Notes under the pieces: model-generated | Databases searched by the model: none | Seen by the model: the letters and a program-made list of their open reading frames with translations, nothing else | Told to the model about the DNA's origin: nothing | Translations under genes and position numbers: made by a program | Shown: piece by piece, positions 61,701 to 64,000 of the stretch | How the letters are laid out: each line of letters opens with the position of its first letter | Numbering within the stretch: the first letter of the stretch is position 1 | DNA from: Apostichopus japonicus | Lineage: Eukaryota > Echinodermata > Holothuroidea > Aspidochirotida > Stichopodidae | Assembly: GCF_037975245.1 (NCBI RefSeq) | Contig: NC_092581.1 | Location: forward strand, 3,422,001 to 3,486,000 | Length of the DNA: 64,000 nucleotides | Reading direction: 5' to 3'

Positions 61701-63009
61701 AACATTTTACTGCGTATGATTGGTTAACTTAATTTATCTCCCACAGACTAAAAGTGCTGCAGACAGAAAAAAAAATGTCACAGCCAGTCTGATCCAGGTC
61801 ATGTGATGTATGGATAGTGGACTGAATGATTCTAATGGCTGGTAATGTCAAACTGATGAATTCATGAATGTGTGAACAAGAAATGAGTACATTATACATG
61901 GGAAAGGTGTGAACATGGATACTTCTAGAGTATTTCTGTATGTGAAGACTTTTTCTTCATTTTGTACCAGAAATTCTTATAACTTCTTAACTACAACTTC
62001 GTTATTACACTGCAATGGTACTTACTCGTCTCCCCCCTACACAGTGCGTTATTTTATGTAACAAGTCCAACTAGCAAAATTTGTACGGTATAACTTTTAA
62101 ACTGGTGCACAAATGACCTCACATACTTTCAGGTTCCCCTTCAACTTTGGAATCATTTTAAATGGCTGGAACATATTAAAAGCCTGATTTCAAACTAACT
62201 AAAATCTTTCCATTCATGGATATCATGACTGACTGATAAGCACATTTTCAAGCGAAAAAATAGAATAAACCAATTAGATGATATTTACATGGGAAGTCAA
62301 CTTAACTGCTGTCATTCTATGTATTAACAGATGTAACAGATGTTTCAAGATTACTACAAATTAATTCAGAAATGACAACAAATCGACCCACAAATCACAA
62401 CAAGTTAACCCAAATTGCTACAAATTTACCCACAAAAGTAGACTTTTGTCCAATTAATTATCAATTATCATGTTTAATACATCTGTATCTATCCCTCCAT
62501 CGAGACATTTCAAAGACTATCATCACAGATATTACATTTTTCCTTTGTCAAAACACCAAAACAAGTAACATAACTTGGAAAGGGAAAAAAATATGAAAAG
62601 AAAACAAAAATGGGAAACAAGGATAAGGAGAAAACAAAGAAAGAAATTAAGCTGTGAGTCCACATCAAATACCACACACGAAGAGAGTGGAAGAACTGTT
62701 AAAACGAAAAAGAAAAAACAAACAGGCCAAATGTCATAATAGCTAACAACATGCAACCAAGCGGCGATGAACTTTTGGATGGCAATTCTACGATGCTGTT
62801 TAAAATGCTAAGAGCACTTTTTATACCCGACGAGCTGTGTTGCCTCTGGCGTAGCCGTGCCTCTCGGATAGTTTGACGTGCCAGTAGAATTAGAATCGCC
62901 TTTCCCCGATGGGAATTCCCCTTGCTCTACAAGGGTTTTACCGGATGATTTGCTCGGGTCTAGCTGATCAGATAGGAGCATTTCAGAGGCAGCTTGGAGG
63001 TAGAGATGC
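25563..63009 (-). CDS. ADGB: Androglobin, middle and C-terminal part (35 exons seen, 5' end outside window)
   Basis: Thirty-five minus-strand exons with GT-AG ends and fully compatible phases give 1,534 residues to a TAG at 25563-25565. In order they encode: a calpain-like region remnant (HLYLQAASEMLL, FCKCFK/TLYIFHKP), Lys/Glu-rich linkers, beta-rich sequence, then a circularly permuted globin. The globin's E-H helices (exons 18-19) come first, then an IQ-like segment (exon 22), then the A-B-C helices CWEKLEPNLEEHSLHLF and LMPLFPF (exons 23-24). C-terminal beta domains, a coiled coil and a KKSPKGKK-type basic tail follow. This order is diagnostic of androglobin, a protein linked in vertebrates to ciliated cells and sperm. 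The Cys-protease-like N-terminus lies beyond 63009. Oddities: F8 reads Tyr, the IQ motif lacks Gln, and there are four microexons. Introns not listed separately hold nothing I recognise. Confidence 0.92.
26095..26335. repeat. AT-rich tandem repeat (AATTACAAAA / CTTAATTAACA)
   Basis: Two interleaved simple units (TTACAAAA and ACTTAATTAAC) repeat imperfectly across about 240 bases, ending next to the donor of ADGB exon 34. Confidence 0.85.
26344..26533 (-). CDS. ADGB: ADGB exon 34 (coiled coil)
   Basis: Encodes GFEGKPRLKDEAEIERQTLE, then strongly helical Glu/Gln/Arg sequence ending RQLQQLIELQ. Acceptor TTTCAG, donor GTTAGT. Confidence 0.87.
26691..26953. mobile_element. hAT-like MITE, short
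   Basis: Starts CAGGCGCATAGCC and ends GCTACGCGCCAG, imperfect terminal inverted repeats. The target duplication is unclear (TAAC on both sides). It has the 'CAGGCGCGTAGC' look of non-autonomous elements. Lies in an ADGB intron. Confidence 0.6.
27044..27176 (-). CDS. ADGB: ADGB exon 33
   Basis: Encodes PVPPETPASEVDLPLNDTVL, a poly-Pro run, then ILKEIDITPFIR. Acceptor TTCTAG, donor GTAAGT. Confidence 0.88.
27290..27381 (+). repeat. tRNA-like SINE head
   Basis: GCCGTGGCCAAGTGG resembles a pol III A box and GGTTCAGGGTTAAATCC a degraded B box, with a stem like the long variable arm of Ser/Leu tRNAs between them. Acceptor pairing is poor, so this is a SINE or tRNA relic rather than a gene. Confidence 0.5.
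27791..27995 (-). CDS. ADGB: ADGB exon 32
   Basis: Encodes DEVEIVKDTERQDEIRAMKQ, then AWEAAEPGRGAKAQATREKF and an acidic end. Predicted helical. Acceptor ACTCAG. Confidence 0.88.
28444..28813 (+). mobile_element. TTAA-flanked MITE family 1, copy 4
   Basis: TTAA at both ends; in the intron between ADGB exons 31 and 32. Confidence 0.85.
28869..29062 (-). CDS. ADGB: ADGB exon 31
   Basis: A Lys/Gly/Glu-rich stretch (NRERPVSPGKGDGKNVSRGE), then QQFDHTKAFWTLRVVLDQTP. Acceptor CCACAG, donor GTAAGT. Confidence 0.86.
29063..34342 (-). other. Large ADGB intron (exon 30 to 31)
   Basis: 5.3 kb, AT-rich. Apart from the possible alternative terminal exon at 32060 I recognise no gene or element. A poly-G run sits near 30772. 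Confidence 0.6.
32060..32142 (-). CDS. ADGB: Possible alternative terminal ADGB exon
   Basis: Acceptor GTTACAG, two bases then 26 codons and TAA (32060-32062): RSMKQLNGEANVSVEEDDTH, then GSKKGK. The phase matches exon 30 exactly. Splicing 30 to this exon would replace the coiled coil and basic tail with a short acidic end. It could also be chance; there is no second line of evidence. Confidence 0.4.
34343..34454 (-). CDS. ADGB: ADGB exon 30
   Basis: Encodes PHKYVVQAKVLRKSWPLSES, then SWAFVQVLKELERNDLK. It leaves one base that can join either exon 31 or the alternative terminal exon at 32060. Confidence 0.9.
34683..34919 (+). mobile_element. TTAA-flanked MITE family 2, copy A
   Basis: Starts TTAAAGGT, ends ACCTTTAA, about 237 bases, and closely resembles 46676-46936 (shared TTTGGTCAAAATTCTTAAAC and CCTATACAGACTACC). 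Confidence 0.8.
35317..35385 (-). CDS. ADGB: ADGB exon 29
   Basis: A symmetric phase-0 exon: KVKGSGGDVSKVDAGEIDEN, then EFK. Donor GTACGT. Confidence 0.82.
35718..36087. mobile_element. hAT-like (Charlie-type) non-autonomous element, 370 bp
   Basis: Begins CAGGTGTGGGCAACCTTTTTG and ends AGTTGCCCACCCCAG, inverted repeats typical of hAT-Charlie MITEs. It is flanked by a perfect 8-bp target duplication, ATCTACAG (35710-35717 and 36088-36095). No transposase frame. In an ADGB intron. Confidence 0.9.
36237..36322 (-). CDS. ADGB: ADGB exon 28 (Ser/Arg-rich)
   Basis: Encodes KGPRGSSTSLGSGKRNRSAN; acceptor TTTTCAG, donor GTAAGG. Low complexity but phase-consistent. Confidence 0.78.
36930..37135 (-). 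CDS. ADGB: ADGB exon 27
   Basis: Encodes YFIKPSEDHIASIQFCTSKP, then VYISLQILDQEEEV and an Arg/Ser-rich end. Acceptor CTCTCAG, donor GTAAGT. Confidence 0.9.
37136..38023 (-). other. ADGB intron 26/27
   Basis: AT-rich; nothing recognised beyond a poly-C run near 37545. Confidence 0.6.
38024..38211 (-). CDS. ADGB: ADGB exon 26
   Basis: Encodes FPLNGGKWRMRLIGSSTPLP, then VKEIKDYYIPNKNFVIL; acceptor TGTAG, donor GTCAGT. C-terminal beta domain. Confidence 0.9.
38400..38764 (+). mobile_element. TTAA-flanked MITE family 1, copy 5
   Basis: TTAA at both ends; in the intron between ADGB exons 25 and 26. Confidence 0.85.
39134..39287 (-). CDS. ADGB: ADGB exon 25
   Basis: Encodes DVFYVQEPMLVVPKLYVSIP, then VAPYEYKRNR. 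Beta-rich. Donor GTAAGG. Confidence 0.9.
39788..39915. repeat. TA microsatellite
   Basis: Runs of (TA)n interrupted by GA and TTT, directly beside the tRNA-like sequence at 39966. Confidence 0.9.
39966..40036 (-). tRNA. tRNA-like sequence, anticodon AUA (probable SINE head)
   Basis: A 71-base cloverleaf folds by eye: acceptor GCGTCCA/TGGAAGC (one mismatch), D arm with AGTGGTTAGGG, anticodon stem TCCGC/GCGGG with loop ATATAAA, and T arm with a perfect GGTTCGAATCC B box (one stem mismatch). Anticodon AUA (Tyr) is very unusual in nuclear tRNAs and there is no intron. It is more likely a tRNA-derived SINE or a pseudogene than a working tRNA. Confidence 0.5.
40153..40287 (-). CDS. ADGB: ADGB exon 24 (globin B-C end)
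   Basis: Encodes SMFKADPDLMPLFPFSQDEW, the B-C corner with its P-L-F-P-F signature, then YVDFQGTYQDQPNNTWFVVF. Confidence 0.93.
40627..40720 (-). CDS. ADGB: ADGB exon 23 (globin A-B helices)
   Basis: Encodes KKQLQECWEKLEPNLEEHSL, then HLF: helix A with its conserved Trp and helix B. Confidence 0.92.
40721..41638 (-). other. ADGB intron 22/23
   Basis: No element recognised. G-run near 41331 and T-run near 41471. Confidence 0.6.
41639..41733 (-). CDS. ADGB: ADGB exon 22 (IQ-like segment)
   Basis: Encodes EPSEQQISAFSKLTSILRGR, then FVRKLRAART. LTSILRGRFVRKL fits the IQ consensus except that the Gln is Thr. It sits between the two halves of the globin, as in other androglobins. Confidence 0.9.
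42288..42315 (-). CDS. ADGB: ADGB exon 21 (28-nt microexon)
   Basis: Encodes DVPETMAN; acceptor CCCTAG, donor GTGAGT; two bases in and two out, fitting exons 20 and 22. Confidence 0.72.
43010..43048 (-). CDS. ADGB: ADGB exon 20 (39-nt microexon)
   Basis: Encodes TGASRKSGKTRK; acceptor TTGCAG, donor GTAAGC; phases fit both neighbours. It forms the basic linker before the IQ segment. Confidence 0.75.
43225..43575. repeat. Tandem duplication, ~210-bp period
   Basis: 43225-43375 and 43436-43575 share GGCGATGATAATTAAG, ATCACTAACTGTTATAAATA and CATGCCCGA, with scattered differences. Lies in the intron between ADGB exons 19 and 20. Confidence 0.8.
43630..43774 (-). CDS. ADGB: ADGB exon 19 (globin G-H helices)
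   Basis: Encodes IFREALYSTLRDVLGMNFTT, then RMAFAWRVFNFD, matching globin helices G and H including the AW that follows the GH turn. Donor GTATGT. Confidence 0.92.
43775..44568 (-). other. ADGB intron 18/19
   Basis: No element recognised. It separates the globin E-F exon from the G-H exon at a phase-0 site. Confidence 0.6.
44569..44733 (-). CDS. ADGB: ADGB exon 18 (globin E-F helices)
   Basis: Encodes ESCRFVDHAMTIMKCLENAI, later MRELENAYQPVRR, ending NWQNYE. Aligned without gaps to neuroglobin, the E7 position is His (44710-44712) and the F8 position 32 residues later is Tyr (TAT, 44614-44616). Confidence 0.93.
44850..44942. repeat. Minisatellite, ~31-bp unit, three copies
   Basis: The unit CTGCTATACACCATTACA-nTTGTACACCA occurs three times in tandem in an ADGB intron. 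Confidence 0.85.
45233..45494. repeat. Direct duplication including the end of ADGB exon 17
   Basis: 45233-45342 repeats 45374-45494 and includes a copy of the last ~20 exon bases and the GT donor. No acceptor accompanies the copy. Confidence 0.85.
45474..45588 (-). CDS. ADGB: ADGB exon 17
   Basis: Encodes RHVLRFMMTAPMGYHIHLCS, then PFVFGDEETVMQHLTK. Acceptor TTTCAG. Its 3' end and donor are copied in the neighbouring intron (45233-45342). Confidence 0.92.
45710..45866 (-). CDS. ADGB: ADGB exon 16
   Basis: Encodes LLVAEPYSWKSLVVGQPLLR and ends ALTLPPG, continuing into RHVLRF of exon 17. Beta-rich sequence preceding the globin. Confidence 0.9.
46103..46270 (-). CDS. ADGB: ADGB exon 15
   Basis: Encodes VDNLESSEIIVSYSSLSRWF, then a hydrophilic stretch. 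Acceptor TCTCAG, donor GTGAGG. Confidence 0.87.
46306..46679 (+). mobile_element. TTAA-flanked MITE family 1, copy 6
   Basis: TTAA at both ends. Its right TTAA is also the left TTAA of the family 2 element that follows. Confidence 0.85.
46676..46936 (+). mobile_element. TTAA-flanked MITE family 2, copy B
   Basis: About 261 bases from TTAAAGGT to ACCTTTAA. Similar to copy A, with a ~25-base difference near the middle. Confidence 0.8.
46937..48574 (-). other. ADGB intron 14/15, distal part
   Basis: Holds the second copy of repeat X and short poly-G tracts. No coding exon recognised. Confidence 0.6.
47872..48052 (-). repeat. Dispersed repeat, family X, copy 2
   Basis: Inverted match to 12870-13063, ending CTGCTTGCAGGAGGATCTA. 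Confidence 0.75.
48575..48608 (-). CDS. ADGB: ADGB exon 14 (34-nt microexon)
   Basis: SSTEDRPQQYL plus one base; acceptor ATCAG, donor GTATCC. It is needed to connect phase 0 of exon 13 to the one-base phase of exon 15, and exactly satisfies that. Confidence 0.6.
49126..49242 (-). CDS. ADGB: ADGB exon 13
   Basis: A symmetric phase-0 exon of 39 codons. All three frames are open; phase 0 (VSQPTGSKRSAAPGGPFPSA) is chosen because the neighbours require it. Acceptor TTTCAG, donor GTGAGT. Confidence 0.65.
49243..50947 (-). other. ADGB intron 12/13
   Basis: Holds MITE family 1 copy 7 and C-rich tracts. The ORF at 49563-49922 has no family match. Confidence 0.6.
49911..50270 (+). mobile_element. 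TTAA MITE family 1, copy 7 (left end damaged)
   Basis: Nearly identical to copy 6 inside. The right end has TTAA; the left begins TGTGAAGACTAGCGC without the TTAA. Confidence 0.83.
50948..50980 (-). CDS. ADGB: ADGB exon 12 (33-nt microexon, tentative)
   Basis: Eleven codons, KLENMVWTKQQ, between an AAAG acceptor and a GTTTGT donor, phase 0 on both sides. Both sites are weak. The frame works equally well without it, so it may be alternative or spurious. Confidence 0.42.
51332..51395 (-). CDS. ADGB: ADGB exon 11
   Basis: Encodes TLYIFHKPNTYPTNHKYSDL; acceptor TTTTCAG, donor GTAAGT, ends in phase 0. Confidence 0.87.
51715..51907 (-). CDS. ADGB: ADGB exon 10
   Basis: Ends IWMDFEDFCKCFK, which continues directly into TLYIFHK of the next exon, a conserved androglobin block. 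Donor GTGAGT. Confidence 0.88.
51908..53505 (-). other. ADGB intron 9/10
   Basis: AT-rich with purine tracts. A GAAGAAG run near 52750. No exon or element recognised. Confidence 0.6.
53506..53647 (-). CDS. ADGB: ADGB exon 9 (Lys/Gly-rich)
   Basis: Encodes DKSASPAPKKSAKKGKGG and a similarly basic remainder. Phase 0 in, 1 out. Donor GTAAGG. Confidence 0.8.
54215..54337 (-). CDS. ADGB: ADGB exon 8
   Basis: A symmetric phase-0 exon, KPLDLLSPPVTANSSPRERR then Lys/Ser-rich. Because both phases are 0 it could be skipped without a frameshift. Confidence 0.8.
54735..54888 (-). CDS. ADGB: ADGB exon 7
   Basis: Encodes KRPKSSLSRGGSRPSTAVMN, then an acidic stretch ending ESMETQ. Donor GTGAGC. Confidence 0.82.
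55509..55599 (-). CDS. ADGB: ADGB exon 6
   Basis: Acceptor CCTTCAG, donor GTAAGT. Encodes SEVKKPEQFIELTSPYVNYK and leaves two bases of a Thr codon. Confidence 0.83.
55635..55812. repeat. Degenerate TATAGTATAC repeat
   Basis: Irregular repetition of TATAGTATACTTATA-like units, immediately left of the long hairpin. Confidence 0.8.
55814..55997. repeat. 184-bp near-perfect hairpin
   Basis: Arms of about 88 bases, starting AATGATTCAGGGTTG, around a short TATATCAA loop, with one mismatch seen. In the intron between ADGB exons 5 and 6. It does not share the ends of the MITEs here. Confidence 0.92.
56050..56227 (-). CDS. ADGB: ADGB exon 5
   Basis: Acceptor TTTTGCAG, donor GTGAGT. Encodes ADASERLRQAGLSHVYPHPL, then NWKLIRPRKKK. 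Confidence 0.85.
56747..56856 (-). CDS. ADGB: ADGB exon 4
   Basis: Encodes KEAPPPPIPDHPQVAVFVSY, then PVRVSVLGEM. Ends in phase 0 at GTGAGT. Confidence 0.83.
56857..58745 (-). other. ADGB intron 3/4
   Basis: AT-rich; a short (AAAATT)n run near 58142. No exon or element recognised. Confidence 0.6.
58746..58838 (-). CDS. ADGB: ADGB exon 3 (Lys/Asp-rich linker)
   Basis: Acceptor TTTTCAG, donor GTAAGT. Encodes EKGDKEGKGGKDGSHHKED and a KKDKDKDK tail: low complexity, supported by phase (2 bases in, 1 out). Confidence 0.78.
59485..59684 (-). CDS. ADGB: ADGB exon 2
   Basis: Begins YGHLEKVWNLVKELLPEFKL, then a Lys/Asp/Ser-rich hydrophilic stretch. Acceptor GACAG, donor GTGAGT. Confidence 0.85.
59685..62826 (-). 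other. ADGB intron 1/2
   Basis: 3.1 kb, AT-rich. Small tandem runs near 60188 (AGCTAGAATA-like). Nothing else recognised. Confidence 0.55.
62827..63009 (-). CDS. ADGB: ADGB exon 1 of those seen
   Basis: Acceptor TTTTAAG, donor GTATAA (non-consensus after GT). Encodes HLYLQAASEMLLSDQLDPSK at its start and EATQLVG at its end; leaves two bases. The donor is the weakest part of this call. Confidence 0.72.
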
Positions 63010-64000
63010 CTTAAAATTGAAGTAAAGATTTAGTAGCAAAAAAGGAGGGAAAAGTTGCATAAAGGGAAAATGTACCGGTAAAAAAAGTGGAGGGGGGCAG
63101 GGCACAACAATGAGTGAGGTATGATGCAAAACCAAATAGAGAAGAAATTAACATCCTAGTTTCTGAAACAAAAAGTTTAAGCAGAATTAAGTGTTTTATC
63201 CAAAATAGATGAAATCTTAGCAGCTAGTAGTACTATAACCATAAGTATGACACAAAACCTGGGTTTCAAGTTATGTTTTACAGCTTTGGGTACTAAACAG
63301 TATTTGTACAAGGTTGGAGAATCTGGAACAGGGTGCAGACCTGACTAGAAAAGTAGGCATGAAAAACGAGCAACTGTCGTTTAGTGTTTGAAAGTCCTGC
63401 GAATAACTGAATGCGGTCGCAGTTTAGGTAACAATGTTAATTGTTGTTGAACAGTGTTTAAACTTGATCAGTTGGTGTAGTCCTCAATAGTGCTAAACAC
63501 TAGTAACAGTCACAACATTTGTCTAAGGGTGCTGGACAGGGTGCAACAGTGTTAAAAGAGATGATTATTGTCCAGTGGGCCCTTGACAGGGTTGAACAGC
63601 AGTAAACAATCACGCATATCGCTCAACAGTGTTGAAGGGTGTTAAACAGCGAAAAACACTCTTGATGAGTGCTGGACAGGGTTATAAGGTGATAAAAATA
63701 CTAATGAACAGTTCTGTATGTAATCTTCTACTGTATAGGACTGTACAATGCAAAGTGTGACTGACAAAAAAAAACATGTCTGCCTTCTAGAACAGAACCT
63801 GCGGCCATTCCATAAGGTTGCCAGAATAGAATATTACCCACACTTGCCATTTCCTTATTCCTTTGACATGATATTTATTTTTTTAAGTTTACATGGTAAA
63901 ACAGGATCAAAATATGATATTTAAGGTATATGCCATTTATATTCATAGTATCTTCAAAAGAAATACGTAATTTTATGTGGCATAATGCATTTCAGGACAA
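63010..64000 (-). other. ADGB intron beyond the last exon seen
   Basis: No further androglobin exon is recognisable before the window ends. 63430-63690 contains loosely repeated pieces such as GCTGGACAGGGT and AACAGTGTT. Confidence 0.5.

Noticed and set aside
1-64000. CRISPR arrays, operons, phage or bacterial defence genes
   Set aside because: No regularly spaced repeats with unique spacers and no uninterrupted prokaryote-style gene runs; all genes are spliced.

Overview
The window looks like nuclear DNA from an animal. Its genes are split by GT-AG introns, it is AT-rich, it carries many small transposons, and all three genes belong to animal families. The compact introns, a Penelope-like retroelement and many poly-C/poly-G tracts suggest a marine invertebrate. 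A deuterostome such as an echinoderm is my best guess, but only a guess. No bacterial, phage or CRISPR-type feature was seen.

Layout. (1) 364-3681, plus strand: the last three coding exons of an ARID1/Osa-type subunit of the BAF (SWI/SNF) chromatin remodeller, ending with the BAF250 C-terminal domain. (2) 9378-18341, plus strand: a ten-exon gene for a predicted 525-residue Rab32-like GTPase of unusual build. It has an N-myristoylation/palmitoylation-type start, a roughly 100-residue acidic insert between the NKxD and SAK motifs, a long helical C-terminal extension and no prenylation cysteines. (3) 25563-63009, minus strand and convergent with the Rab gene: 35 coding exons (1,534 residues) covering the middle and C-terminal part of androglobin (ADGB). 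This includes the circularly permuted globin split by an IQ-like segment. All exon phases are mutually compatible. The N-terminal protease-like part lies beyond the right edge.

Between and inside the genes there are: a decayed Penelope-like element with reverse transcriptase, GIY-YIG nuclease and a long terminal palindrome (20714-23070); seven copies of one ~360-bp TTAA-flanked MITE and two of a second; a hAT-like element with a perfect 8-bp target duplication; a LINE reverse-transcriptase tail; two tRNA-like/SINE heads; a second long hairpin inside an androglobin intron; and several local duplications, two of which copy pieces of exons.

Working together: the three genes are not a pathway. 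In human, RAB32 and ADGB are close neighbours on 6q24 and ARID1B lies on the same arm (from memory). The grouping therefore looks like ancient linkage rather than an operon-like unit. The most novel items are the Rab32-like protein architecture and a globin whose proximal F8 position reads as Tyr instead of His while E7 is His.
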